Positions 42,677 through 51,341 of a DNA stretch of 64,000 nt are shown piece after piece. The position numbers and the translations under genes are program-made. The DNA comes from Clostridia bacterium (lineage in GTDB: Bacteria > Bacillota > Clostridia > Christensenellales > Aristaeellaceae). Below the pieces are notes generated by a model. That model ran no database searches, was not told the DNA's origin, and saw only the letters and a program-made list of their open reading frames with translations. The stretch's first letter is position 1. Each line of letters starts with the position of its first letter. Where the stretch lies: positions 1-64,000 of the forward strand of contig JAFRTK010000070.1 in assembly GCA_017427165.1 (NCBI GenBank). The letters run 5' to 3'.

Positions 42677-44494
42677 TTATGCCTCCCGGCCTGACGCCGA
42701 AAACACAAACTCCATCCGGAACCGGTCCGTTTTCCGGCCCCGCAGGTGCACCCGCCAGAGGCTTCCCGGCCAGTTCCGCGCCATGCGCGCGTCCGTCACC
42801 GGCTTCTCCTCCGCGGAGAATTCCAGTCCCTCCGGGCAGCGGATTTCCAGGCTTCCCGCCCGGATCATCCCGTTTTCCCACTCCGGTTTTTCCCGCAGGA
42901 GGAAAATCCACTCCGTCTCCTGCGCTTCCCGCAGGAGGCCTTCATCCGTCAGTTTCAGTCCGCTTTCATCCAGGGCGAAGGTACGCTTCAGGCTGCCGAT
43001 GCCGGCATCTTCCCCGTAAGCGCCCGCCAGGTCCAGTTCCATGCCGTCCGGCGTACGCTTCACGTTCCGGGCAGCGTGGTCCCGTCCCTGCTTCTGGGCA
43101 TGCCCGCCGATTATCGGCAGGTTATGCCATTCCGCCTGCACGTTCCACAGCGTATAGCGCTCGGCTGAGAAGGTTTTGGCGGTATATACCATGTTGCCCG
43201 CGTCCACAACTGCCGGTTCTCCGTTCCGGAAAAGGATAAAGGAGCCCACGTCGTTGTGGTTGTGGCATTCGCCGTTGTGCCCGCCCTTGCAGGCCAGGGT
43301 CCAGCCGCCGCGGCGCACCAGGCGCACCTGCAGGTCCGGCAGCCAGGTATCCCCGGGTTCCGCCGCCTGCGCCGCTTCCGCCGGCGCGTGGAAGATCAGG
43401 TCCAGCGCCCGGGTCAGGTGCGGCGTGTCGTTCAGCTGCGCAGCCACCGTGCCCCGCATCCGGATGCCCAGGGCGGCCAGTGCCGGGTCGCCGAGCATCC
43501 GTCCGGCGGTTTCCAGCCGTTCCCCGCTGATGAACGGCCGCGCGTCGCAGTCCGCGAAGTTCGCGAACCAGCCGCCGCCCATTTCCATCTTTGCCGGGAA
43601 CGCCATGATATTCCGGATTTTCTCATCCTGCCGGAAGGCCATCTTCCCGCCCGTCACCTTTTCCAGGATTTCCAGGCAGTCCAGCAGCGCCCCGCCGGCC
43701 ATGTTCCAGTATCCCGCGCCCTCATCGCAGCCGCCGTCCTCCGGCAGCGTATCCAGGTAGCGGTCCAGCATGCCGCACGCCCGCTCCAGCAGGTCGGCCA
43801 GCTTTGCCCGCGGCATGGGATCATACACCGCGCATACCAGGATGTTGGACAGGATCCACGGGGTCCAGTTGTTCAGGTCCTTCCGCTGGAATCCCATCCA
43901 CCAGAAATCGTCCGTGGCCATAAACGGCCGGAGGATCCGACGGCGGATTTCCTCCCGGATCCGTTTCCGGATCAACGGGGATACCGCGTCCAGCCGCTTC
44001 CCCAACAGGGAGGCGGTCAGCGACAGGATCATCCCGGTCTGCGCGCAGAACAGGTCCACATACGGCTTCCGGATATCCGGCAGCGGGTATTCCGCGGCCG
44101 CCGGCGCGCCCGGGATCGGGTTTACGTTGTGGGCGCTGATCACCCAGGTGCTTTCCTCGCAGATCATCCAGATCCCGTCCACGATATCGTCCATGCCGGC
44201 ATCCGGGTCCACGCAGGCATCCAGCACCTCCGCGCACAGCTTGCGCCGCCGCGTGAAGTACGGGTCCTCATCCGCCCGCCGGCTGCCCGTTGTCACAAAC
44301 GCCAGGAAGCCGGAAGCGGTGCGCGCCGGCCAGGCCACCGCCGCGTATTTCCCGGCCAGCTCCCGGATTTCCCGCCGGTACCCTTCCGGGATTCCCTCCC
44401 AGGCCCGGCGGTCCTCCGCCGGGGGAAACAGCACCCGCGTGCCGCCCGAAAGCAGCTCCCGCACCGGATGGTCCCGCAAAAATTCCGTCAGCAT
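42677..44494 (-). CDS. Heparinase II/III-like polysaccharide lyase, cytoplasmic
   Basis: 605 residues. N-terminal (alpha/alpha) toroid (DDFWWMGFQRKDLNNWTPWI, CDEGAGYWNMAGGALLDCLE) and a C-terminal heparinase II/III beta domain (GGHNGECHNHNDVGSFILFR, VVDAGNMVYTAKTFS). The HNHND motif carries the usual catalytic histidine and acidic residue. The family cleaves uronate-containing glycans by beta-elimination, giving the unsaturated ends used by GH88. No signal peptide, so it acts on imported oligosaccharides. GGGAGGAAAT precedes the start. Which uronide (heparinoid, alginate, glucuronan or other) is not decided by sequence alone. Confidence 0.85.
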   Translation of the reverse strand: MLTEFLRDHPVRELLSGGTRVLFPPAEDRRAWEGIPEGYRREIRELAGKYAAVAWPARTASGFLAFVTTGSRRADEDPYFTRRRKLCAEVLDACVDPDAGMDDIVDGIWMICEESTWVISAHNVNPIPGAPAAAEYPLPDIRKPYVDLFCAQTGMILSLTASLLGKRLDAVSPLIRKRIREEIRRRILRPFMATDDFWWMGFQRKDLNNWTPWILSNILVCAVYDPMPRAKLADLLERACGMLDRYLDTLPEDGGCDEGAGYWNMAGGALLDCLEILEKVTGGKMAFRQDEKIRNIMAFPAKMEMGGGWFANFADCDARPFISGERLETAGRMLGDPALAALGIRMRGTVAAQLNDTPHLTRALDLIFHAPAEAAQAAEPGDTWLPDLQVRLVRRGGWTLACKGGHNGECHNHNDVGSFILFRNGEPAVVDAGNMVYTAKTFSAERYTLWNVQAEWHNLPIIGGHAQKQGRDHAARNVKRTPDGMELDLAGAYGEDAGIGSLKRTFALDESGLKLTDEGLLREAQETEWIFLLREKPEWENGMIRAGSLEIRCPEGLEFSAEEKPVTDARMARNWPGSLWRVHLRGRKTDRFRMEFVFSASGREA

Positions 44495-44510
44495 ATTTCC
44501 TCCCGGGAAA

Positions 44511-45377
44511 TCAGCCCTTCAGGCCGGATGTGGCAATTCCCTCAATGAAGTACCGCTGCAGGCACAGGAACACGATGGAAACCGGCAGCAGCGAGCAGAG
44601 GGAAGCCGCCATGATCAGGTGGTAGTCGCTGGAGTTTTCCTGGATAAACCGCCGCAGGCCCACCTGCACCGTCTTGTTCACATCCCGGGTCAGGTAGATC
44701 ATGGGGCCCATGTAGTCGTTCCAGGTATTCACGAACGTGAAGATCACCAGCGTCGCGATGGCCGCCTTGGAAAGCGGCAGCATGATGCGCGCCCAGATGC
44801 CGTATTCGCTCAGGCCGTCCAGCCGCGCCGCCTCGCACAGCTCCGTGGGAATGGAGCGGTAGAACTGGCGCATCAGGAACACACCGAAGGCCGAGAAGGC
44901 CTGCAGCACGACCATCGCCCACAGGGTGTCGTACAGGCCCATGGACCGCATCATGATGAACTGCGGCAGCATGTACGCCTGCCACGGCACGGCGATCGTG
45001 CCGATATAGCACAGGAACAGCACGTCCCGCCCGCGGAAATTCAGCTTCGCGAACGCGTAAGCCGCGAAGGAGGACGTCAGCGTCTGCAGGATCGTCACCA
45101 CGATGGCGATGAACGCCGTATTCTTGAAATAGGTGACCAGCGGCACCTTCTGCCAGATCAGGGAGTAGTTCTCCCAGTGGAAGGTCTCCGGAATCCAGCG
45201 CATCGGGAAGGCAAAAACTTCCCGGTCCAGTTTCAGCGAGGAGGAGATCATCCATACAAACGGGATCAGGGTAAACACCGCCAGCGCAATCAGCAGGATC
45301 CAGATGATCACCCGCCCGATCTTGCGCAGCACCGGGTTGTCCTGGCGGATCTGCCGGCTGTGAATCGCGGTTTCCAT
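44511..45377 (-). CDS. Sugar ABC transporter permease (MalG type), glucuronide locus
   Basis: 288 residues, six membrane helices (first: RVIIWILLIALAVFTLIPFV). EAA loop CEAARLDGLSEYGIWARIML. AAAGGAGGAGAAG precedes ATG 45377. Pairs with the MalF-type permease upstream; 17 nt to the following lyase gene, so transport and breakdown are in one operon. No ATPase in the operon. Confidence 0.92.
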   Translation of the reverse strand: METAIHSRQIRQDNPVLRKIGRVIIWILLIALAVFTLIPFVWMISSSLKLDREVFAFPMRWIPETFHWENYSLIWQKVPLVTYFKNTAFIAIVVTILQTLTSSFAAYAFAKLNFRGRDVLFLCYIGTIAVPWQAYMLPQFIMMRSMGLYDTLWAMVVLQAFSAFGVFLMRQFYRSIPTELCEAARLDGLSEYGIWARIMLPLSKAAIATLVIFTFVNTWNDYMGPMIYLTRDVNKTVQVGLRRFIQENSSDYHLIMAASLCSLLPVSIVFLCLQRYFIEGIATSGLKG

Positions 45378-45396
45378 ATATGCTTCTCCTCCTTTC

Positions 45397-46353
45397 TCAG
45401 TCGTTGGAGAATTTCTTCTCGCTGCTGAACTGGATGATGGTGACCAGCAGCACGATCACCAGCAGCACCATGGAGATGGCGCTGGCCTGGCCGTACCGGA
45501 TCTTGACGAAGGCTTCGTCGTAGATGTACGTCACCAGCATCTTCGTCGACCGTCCCGGGCCGCCCTCCGTCATGATCGCGACCACGTCGTAGATCTTGAA
45601 GCAGGAGATGACCATCATCACGGAAACAAAGAAGGTGGTGGGCTTCAGCTGCGGCAGCGTCACATGCAGGAACTGCTTCCACTTGCCGGCGCCGTCCACC
45701 GTGGCGGCTTCCATCAGCTCCCGCGGGATTCCCTGCAGCGCCGCCAGGTACAGGACCATGTAATAGCCCATGTTCCGCCATACGCTCACCAGGATGATGG
45801 CCCAGATGGCCATCGTGCTGTCCGCGGTCCAGCCTTTGTTGAAATCGATTCCCAGGGCCATGATAATCTGGTTCACCGGTCCGTTCTTCATCAGCATGAA
45901 GGACCAGCACACGCAGATGGCCACCATGGAGGAAACATAGGGGAAGAAGAAGACGGTCCGGAAGAACACCGCGCCTTTGATCTTGTTCAGCAGCAGGGCC
46001 AGCGCCAGCGCGCAGGCGATCGTCAGCGGCACGGTCACAATCGTGTAGTACACGGTATTCTTCAGCGCGATCCCCAGGTCCGCCCGGTTGAAGAAGTACT
46101 CAATCCCCTTCTCCGCCACCTTTTTCGTGGCAAAGATCGTGGCGTAGTTGTCCAGTCCCACGTACTTCATCTTGGAGATGTCGCCGCCGTTCCACTCAAA
46201 CAGCGAAAGCAGGATCGCGCAGATCACCGGCACCAGCGTAAAGACCGCGAAACCGATAAAGTTCGGCGCCAGGAAGGAATAGGCTACGAGCGTGTTTTTC
46301 CGCTCCAGCTTTCCCATCTTCCGCCGGACTTTCTTCACTTCGGCCTGGCTCAT
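45397..46353 (-). CDS. Sugar ABC transporter permease (MalF type), glucuronide locus
   Basis: 318 residues with six membrane helices (first: SFLAPNFIGFAVFTLVPVIC). EAA-loop motif MEAATVDGAGKWKQFLHVTL. Lies 86 nt after the binding-protein gene, with the terminator at 46381-46414 between them. Imports uronate-containing oligosaccharides with its partner; substrate is inferred from the enzymes downstream. Confidence 0.92.
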   Translation of the reverse strand: MSQAEVKKVRRKMGKLERKNTLVAYSFLAPNFIGFAVFTLVPVICAILLSLFEWNGGDISKMKYVGLDNYATIFATKKVAEKGIEYFFNRADLGIALKNTVYYTIVTVPLTIACALALALLLNKIKGAVFFRTVFFFPYVSSMVAICVCWSFMLMKNGPVNQIIMALGIDFNKGWTADSTMAIWAIILVSVWRNMGYYMVLYLAALQGIPRELMEAATVDGAGKWKQFLHVTLPQLKPTTFFVSVMMVISCFKIYDVVAIMTEGGPGRSTKMLVTYIYDEAFVKIRYGQASAISMVLLVIVLLVTIIQFSSEKKFSND

Positions 46354-46380
46354 GTGTCATCTTTCCTTTCCCTTGTCCTG

Positions 46381-46414
46381 AAAAAGGCAGGGAAGGCAAG
46401 CCGCCTTCCCTGCC
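46381..46414 (-). terminator. Attenuating terminator between binding protein and permease
   Basis: Perfect 12-bp stem GGCAGGGAAGGC (46386-46397) / GCCTTCCCTGCC (46403-46414); minus-strand read-out then TTTTT. Third case in this window of such a hairpin at a binding-protein/permease junction. Confidence 0.88.
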
Positions 46415-46439
46415 CTGGGGTTCTGTTTATCTTACCGGA

Positions 46440-47669
46440 TTATTCAAACAGTTCCGCAACCCGTTCGTTCATCTCTTCGATGCCCTCTTCGGGGGTGATT
46501 TCACGGGCCATGATCATGCTGTGCTCTTCGTTCACAATGGTCTTGATGTCCGCGACCTTCTCAGCCACCGGCCACTCCATCGCGACACCGGAGGGCAGCA
46601 GCGCGCCCTTGCTGGTCTCGTCCGCCGGGAAGCCTTCCACGGAAGCCATCGCGCCGGCAACATCCTCGGAAACCCACGCGGGACGGGCGCCGACAGAAGC
46701 GGTCGCCTTCGCGCCTTCGGGGCCGCCCAGCCATGCAACATACTTCCAGGCCAGGTCCTTGTTCTCGGACTTCGCGTTGATCATCGCGCCGGTCAGGTTG
46801 CCGAAGGAAGATCCGGCAGGCACGCCTTCCAGGTGCGGAACAGCGGTGATGCCCCAGTTGAAGTTGCAGGTGCCGTCCTTGTTGTAGCCGATCAGGGTGG
46901 AAACATACCAGTAGCCCATGGGCATCATGGCGATGTTGCCGTTGGCGAACGCGCCGGAGTAGTGCAGGCCGGCGGCCTTCAGGTCCGCGAAGCTCATGCA
47001 GGCGCCGCTGTCTTCCAGATCCTGGTACAGCTTGTAGAAGTAAAGCAGGTCGCTGTATTCCTTGTCAGCCAGGGTGTTCACGCCGTCGCAGACCGCCCAG
47101 TTGGCGACCGCGGACAGCCAGGTGTGATAGTGGGTGCCGTAGATCTGCTTTTCGGCGTTGGTCATCTTCTTGGCCAGTTCAGCGTACTGGTCCCAGGTCA
47201 TGTCGTTGGTGGGATATTCCACACCGGCCGCGTCGAACAGGTCCTTGTTGTAGAACAGCACCCAGAAGTCGCTGCGGAAGGGGATCGCGTACTGCACGCC
47301 GTCCACCGCGTAGTTCGCTTCGGTGCCGACAAAACCGGACATGTCGTAATCAGCGGTGTCCAGCGGGGCCGCGAAGCCCTGGGCCTGCCAGTTGATCAGG
47401 TTGTCGATTTCCTTGATCATGTAGACGTCGCTCTTGTCGCCGCCTTCGAGCATGGTGGTCGTCTTCACCGCGTAGTCCTGGGAAGCAACGTCCACGTACT
47501 CGATTTTGACGCCGGGGTTGGCTGCTTCAAAAGCTTCCTTCTGGGCAGCCAGGTAGGGGGTGGTGGTGGCGTCCCAGGTCACCACGGTGATCACCTGGTC
47601 TTCCGCCATGGCGGGGATGGCCAGCAGCACCAGCATGGCTGCCAGCAGCACAGACAACATTTTCTTCAT
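46440..47669 (-). CDS. Sugar ABC transporter substrate-binding protein, glucuronide locus
   Basis: 409 residues from ATG 47669 (GAGGAGG upstream; the open frame to 47729 lies in the operator region). Signal peptide MKKMLSVLLAAMLVLLAIPA-MAED, no lipobox cysteine. Family 1 binding-protein features: FRSDFWVLFYNKDLFDAAGV, NIAMMPMGYWYVS and the two-lobe arrangement. Captures oligosaccharide for the downstream permeases. Its promoter is TTGACA/TAAAAT at 47785-47813, bracketed by LacI-type operators at 47703-47716 and 47857-47870. Confidence 0.92.
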   Translation of the reverse strand: MKKMLSVLLAAMLVLLAIPAMAEDQVITVVTWDATTTPYLAAQKEAFEAANPGVKIEYVDVASQDYAVKTTTMLEGGDKSDVYMIKEIDNLINWQAQGFAAPLDTADYDMSGFVGTEANYAVDGVQYAIPFRSDFWVLFYNKDLFDAAGVEYPTNDMTWDQYAELAKKMTNAEKQIYGTHYHTWLSAVANWAVCDGVNTLADKEYSDLLYFYKLYQDLEDSGACMSFADLKAAGLHYSGAFANGNIAMMPMGYWYVSTLIGYNKDGTCNFNWGITAVPHLEGVPAGSSFGNLTGAMINAKSENKDLAWKYVAWLGGPEGAKATASVGARPAWVSEDVAGAMASVEGFPADETSKGALLPSGVAMEWPVAEKVADIKTIVNEEHSMIMAREITPEEGIEEMNERVAELFE

Positions 47670-47702
47670 GGGGGTTCCTCCTCTGTCATGATGTCGGGGA
47701 AA

Positions 47703-47813
47703 TGTTACCGGTTTCATAGTTCCGGGCATTCCATTCCTTGCTCCAGGACCGGGTCACCGCGTATTTTTCCCTGTATTTGTCTTTATTTTATGTTTTGGCC
47801 CCCGTTCTGTCAA
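47703..47813 (-). promoter_or_regulatory. Promoter and downstream operator of the glucuronide operon
   Basis: TTGACA (47808-47813), 17 nt, TAAAAT (47785-47790) on the minus strand. Operator-like TGTTACCGGTTTCA (47703-47716) lies about 70 nt after the predicted start; with the sites at 47857 and 47904 it could form a repression loop. Confidence 0.75.
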
Positions 47814-47856
47814 GTATTTTTCCCAAAAATGTACCAAAAAACCTGAACATTATTTT

Positions 47857-47917
47857 TGTTATCGGTAACATTTTTCTTGCTTTTCGTGGGATATCATGTT
47901 ATATTGTTACCGGATTC
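47857..47917 (+). promoter_or_regulatory. Two LacI-type operators in the divergent regulator promoter
   Basis: TGTTATCGGTAACA (47857-47870) and TTGTTACCGGATTC (47904-47917), both variants of the palindrome TGTTACCGGTAACA with the CG centre typical of LacI-family sites. The regulator's own -35 TTGCTT and -10 TTATAT lie between and over them, so autoregulation is likely. Confidence 0.78.
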
Positions 47918-47939
47918 ATTCCCATCGGAGGAAAACCGC

Positions 47940-48986
47940 ATGAACAAAAAAACCACGATTTACGACATTGCCCGGGAAGCCGGCGTCTCCACCGCCACCG
48001 TCACGCGCGTCGTCCGGAAGGACCCGCATGTAAAGGAAGCCACCCGCCTGAAGGTGCAGCAGGTCATCGACGCCCACGCCTACTCCCCCAGCATCTCCGC
48101 CCAGAACCTGGAGGGCGGGCGCAGCCGCACCTTGGCAATCGTGCTTCCCGTGATATCCAACCTGTATTTCAACCGCATCTTTGACGCCGCCTGGTGGGAG
48201 GCGGAAAAGAACGGCTGCAGCCTCCGCCTGTTCCAGACGATGGAAAATCAGGCCATCTCCCCCGAGATCGTCAGTGAGCTCATCCGCTGCCGGATGGACG
48301 GCGTGCTGTTTGCCGGAAGCATCTGGTCCGAGGATCGGGGCGACCTGAACACCGCCCTGGAAAAGCTCGGCAAATACATGCCCGTCGCCACCATCTGCCC
48401 ACCGGACGTCTCCCTGGACTGCATCTGCATCCAGAGTGACCTGGTCAACTGCTCTCGCCTGCCGGTCCGCCACCTGCATACGCTGGGCCACCGGCGCATC
48501 GCCTTCCTGGGCGGCTCCATGCACAGCAAGGATACCTCCCGCCGCGGCGTCGGCTTCCTGGAGCAGCTCCGCATGATGGACCTGCCGGATGATCCCGCCT
48601 ACCACGTGGACGCGGGATATGATATGGAAAGCGGCGAGCGCGCCGTGCTTCGCATGCTCTCCGGCCTGGACCGGAACCGCTGGCCCACCGCCATCGTCAC
48701 CTTCAACGACCTGGTCGCCCTGGGCGTCATGAAGCAGCTGAAGAAAATGGGCCTTACCCTCCCGGAGGACATGGCCATCATCGGCTGCGACAACCAGTTC
48801 TTCTGCGCCTACACGGATCCCGCCCTCACCTCGGTGGACCTCCACCCGGAGGAAATGGCCCAGAGCGCCGTGCGGGAGCTGCTGCTGGCCCGCGAATCCT
48901 CGTCCCGTTCATTTGCCATGGTCCGGGAAGCCACGCTCATCGTCCGCGAAAGCTGCGGCGTGCACCTGGGCTTCCGCAAACTGTAA
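47940..48986 (+). CDS. LacI-family regulator of the glucuronide locus
   Basis: 348 residues from ATG 47940 (CGGAGGAAAACCGC upstream; the open frame back to 47856 covers the operators). HTH TTIYDIAREAGVSTATVTRV at residues 4-23, hinge, then the sensor domain (RTLAIVLPVISNLYFNRIFD, MDGVLFAGSIW, LGHRRIAFLGGSMHSKDTSR, VTFNDLVALGVMKQLKKMGL). Divergent from the ABC/lyase operon and probably represses it until a uronide binds (inference). A gene for a secreted-looking or carbohydrate-binding protein follows 18 nt later. Confidence 0.93.
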   Translation: MNKKTTIYDIAREAGVSTATVTRVVRKDPHVKEATRLKVQQVIDAHAYSPSISAQNLEGGRSRTLAIVLPVISNLYFNRIFDAAWWEAEKNGCSLRLFQTMENQAISPEIVSELIRCRMDGVLFAGSIWSEDRGDLNTALEKLGKYMPVATICPPDVSLDCICIQSDLVNCSRLPVRHLHTLGHRRIAFLGGSMHSKDTSRRGVGFLEQLRMMDLPDDPAYHVDAGYDMESGERAVLRMLSGLDRNRWPTAIVTFNDLVALGVMKQLKKMGLTLPEDMAIIGCDNQFFCAYTDPALTSVDLHPEEMAQSAVRELLLARESSSRSFAMVREATLIVRESCGVHLGFRKL

Positions 48987-49004
48987 TACCGGAGGAAACC
49001 TGCC

Positions 49005-49781
49005 ATGATTCAGATTCTTGTCCAAACGGCGGACGGCGCCATCCTCGCCTCCGCGGAGCACCCGGAGGAAGCCCTTCTCTCCGTCGACCGCGTGTATGAG
49101 CCCGGGGACGTCATCCGCATTTCCGGCGCGAAGCACCTCACCGTGCAGATGGACCAGTCCATCCCCGCCGGGGAGGTTTTCCTCCCGGAGGGAACCATGA
49201 CCTGGACCGTGCCCGCCGGGGAGCACCGCCTGGCTTACGCGCCGGGCCTGTTTGACCAGCCCCGGCATATCATCCGCGCCGCGGCGGTTCCGGAAGAAAC
49301 GCTCCGCGAAGTCCGCAACGTCTCCCTCAACCCGGCGGACCTGCGCGGGGATACGGATTTCTTCCCCCACTGCACCGCCAACGTGGAAACCCGCAACGAG
49401 GCGTGCTTCTGCGCCCGCAACGTTATCGACGGTCTCCGCCACAATACGTTCCACGGGGAATGGCCCTTTGAAAGCTGGGGCATCGGTGCCCGGGAGGACG
49501 CCTGGTGCCTGCTGGACCTGGGCCGCCCGGTCGTCGCCGAAAAGATGGCGCTGACCCTCCGGGCGGACTTCCCCCACGACGCGTACTGGACCTCCGGCCA
49601 TGTAATCCTGTCGGACGGCACTGAACTTTCCTTTGACCTGGAAAAGACCGGCGACCGCCAGTGGATCGACCTGGGAAACCGTACCGTCCGCTGGCTGCGC
49701 CTGGAGCGGATGATCAAGAGCGACGATCCCTCCGCCTTCCCCGCCCTGCGGCAGTGGGAGGTCTTCGGCCGGGAGGCATGA
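49005..49781 (+). CDS. Beta-rich protein, possibly carbohydrate-binding, unknown function
   Basis: 258 residues, no signal peptide. Two parts: residues 1-100 (IQILVQTADGAILASAEHPE, YEPGDVIRISGAKHLTVQMD), all-beta; and 110-258, with FESWGIGAREDAWCLLDLGR, VVAEKMALTLRADFPHDAYW and WIDLGNRTVRWLRLERMIKS, the pattern of a discoidin/F5-8-type-C-like jelly roll as in CBM32-type modules. Close behind the LacI gene (18 nt) and in the same direction, so it likely belongs to the glucuronide locus. No catalytic motif visible; perhaps an intracellular sugar-binding or isomerase-like helper. Function unknown. Confidence 0.65.
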   Translation: MIQILVQTADGAILASAEHPEEALLSVDRVYEPGDVIRISGAKHLTVQMDQSIPAGEVFLPEGTMTWTVPAGEHRLAYAPGLFDQPRHIIRAAAVPEETLREVRNVSLNPADLRGDTDFFPHCTANVETRNEACFCARNVIDGLRHNTFHGEWPFESWGIGAREDAWCLLDLGRPVVAEKMALTLRADFPHDAYWTSGHVILSDGTELSFDLEKTGDRQWIDLGNRTVRWLRLERMIKSDDPSAFPALRQWEVFGREA

Positions 49782-50098
49782 AATTCATCAATGCCCGATA
49801 AGTTATTTCATCAGCAAACATAAATCAGTAACAACCATCAAGTTCCTGGTCAGTGATCACCTGACCGGGTGTTCTTTGCATTACAGTAAATCTCTGTCTG
49901 CTCTTTCTTGACATGTATAGATGAATAGTATCATGAATATCTGTTTCCTATATCAAGAGATTCTGGTAGTTAACAAAAACACCCAGATAAGCAATCTTTC
50001 ATAAATATGCGAAATACAAAAAAATACACGCAAAAATCGCAAATGTTATTATAATTTGTATTGCCAGCTGGACTATCATAGAAATTGGAGGAAACATC
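49782..50098. other. 317-bp AT-rich intergenic region
   Basis: Composition changes here from GC-rich to AT-rich. Contains a hairpin GGTCAG-TGATCA(C)-CTGACC (about 49848-49866) that may terminate the preceding gene, and TATAAT at 50050-50055 as a probable -10 for the next gene (no convincing -35). No gene seen. Confidence 0.5.
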
Positions 50099-50506
50099 AT
50101 GAAGAAAATGGCAATGGTTTTTCTGGTACTGCTCATAGCGGTTACCGCCTGCGTGGCAGGGTATGCTACAAAATTTAACAAATTGATCCCTTGCGATGGA
50201 GTGGGGGACGCATATTACGAATGGCTCCAAGGATCCTGGACATCTACTGGTACAGGTTGTGTGTATGTCTATCATACTACCGATGGTGTTGGTGGTCATA
50301 CCAATCATTTTCGTGTATATGTTGGATCCAACACGGTGGCCAGCGGTAACAAATGGTGTACGCCTGGACTGAATGTACGAATCGCCTGCGGTGACATTTA
50401 CACCGGCAGCAAGGTCAAGCTAAAAGCTCGTGGTAACACAAAATATCATACTTTGGCTTGTGAAGAAATCACGGTAGAGGGATCATATGGTCGACCTCTT
50501 AAGTAA
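50099..50506 (+). CDS. Small secreted cysteine-containing protein (DUF2712-like?)
   Basis: 135 residues. Signal peptide MKKMAMVFLVLLIAVTACVAGYA. Mature part of about 112 residues with four or five cysteines (IPCDG, GTGCVYVY, KWCTPG, RIACGD, TLACEE) and strand-rich segments (KVKLKARGNTKYHT, ITVEGSYGRPLK). The last part recalls DUF2712-type small secreted proteins ('VRLRA.N...TVSGYW'), but this is only a visual likeness. GGAGGAAACATC precedes the start. Followed by a 12-bp hairpin (50530-50565) and two membrane-protein genes. Could be a secreted effector, bacteriocin-like product or surface protein; unproven. Confidence 0.65.
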   Translation: MKKMAMVFLVLLIAVTACVAGYATKFNKLIPCDGVGDAYYEWLQGSWTSTGTGCVYVYHTTDGVGGHTNHFRVYVGSNTVASGNKWCTPGLNVRIACGDIYTGSKVKLKARGNTKYHTLACEEITVEGSYGRPLK

Positions 50507-50529
50507 TTTGAACCTTTTCTAATTCCTGT

Positions 50530-50565
50530 GGCAGGGGAGAACAATTAACGCGTTTCTCCCCTGCC
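50530..50565 (+). terminator. 12-bp hairpin between small secreted and membrane genes
   Basis: GGCAGGGGAGAA (50530-50541) / TTCTCCCCTGCC (50554-50565), 12-nt loop, followed by TGTCACTATTATC with no T-run; possible partial terminator giving higher expression of the small protein. Confidence 0.5.
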
Positions 50566-50624
50566 TGTCACTATTATCAAGCTATTAAGTCATAAAATGA
50601 TAGATGTAAGAAAAGGAAATCTCA

Positions 50625-51341
50625 ATGCATATTATTAGAACAAAAACTGGAAAAAATGGAGTTTGGTTATCGCTTATTGCGCTTACTATTTGCTATTTTT
50701 TTACATCAATTCCTCTGAGGATAGAATCTTCTAATATGCAATTGTCTGATCAGCCCAGTGCCTTCATGTACTCACTGGAGCCGATTCTGTTTGGCGGCGT
50801 GATTCAGTTATTTCCATTTTGCGCATGTCTCCCTGGAGCAATGCACAACAGAAACCGATATGGAAAACTTTCACCGGCGCGGGTATTCACCCTGGGTAGT
50901 ATTGCGACAGCCCTTCCATTTATCATTCACACCATTGTCTGGAATATCCTCGCACTGCCGTCCAACCCAGCCGTTTATTCCAGTCACGAGCTGCAGATGT
51001 TCGGATTGCTGAATGATCTGTATGGGATTGCATATGGAATTCCGGTGTATGTAATTTTTACCTTTGGAATGATTCTGTGCGGAGGAAGCCTGGCGCTTGT
51101 TCATCAGCTTTGCGTTATATGGCTCCGGGACCAGGTTGCGGCGTTTATCTTTCCGGCTGTCCTTTACTTCGGATGGCTCCTGCTGTCCATCCATTTCACA
51201 TGGCTGCAGTTGCCGGCTCCAATGGACTTGTTTGATGAAGGCCTGACCATCCGGAGTGGCTGTATTCTGATGATCATTTATGCTGTTATTATTGTGTTTT
51301 GCTCAACCCGGATTAAAGCAATGATTGCGAGGCAGGACTGA
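50625..51341 (+). CDS. Six-helix membrane protein, unknown function
   Basis: 238 residues with about six membrane helices (first: WLSLIALTICYFFTSIPLRI; later VFTLGSIATALPFIIHTIVW, GIPVYVIFTFGMILCGGSLA, VAAFIFPAVLYFGWLLLSIH, ILMIIYAVIIVFCSTRIKAM). Layout resembles ABC-2-type permease subunits, but no ATPase gene is nearby. Its stop codon overlaps the next gene's ATG (ATGA-type overlap), so the two membrane proteins are co-translated, likely partners. AT-richer than the flanking loci. Function unknown. Confidence 0.75.
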   Translation: MHIIRTKTGKNGVWLSLIALTICYFFTSIPLRIESSNMQLSDQPSAFMYSLEPILFGGVIQLFPFCACLPGAMHNRNRYGKLSPARVFTLGSIATALPFIIHTIVWNILALPSNPAVYSSHELQMFGLLNDLYGIAYGIPVYVIFTFGMILCGGSLALVHQLCVIWLRDQVAAFIFPAVLYFGWLLLSIHFTWLQLPAPMDLFDEGLTIRSGCILMIIYAVIIVFCSTRIKAMIARQD

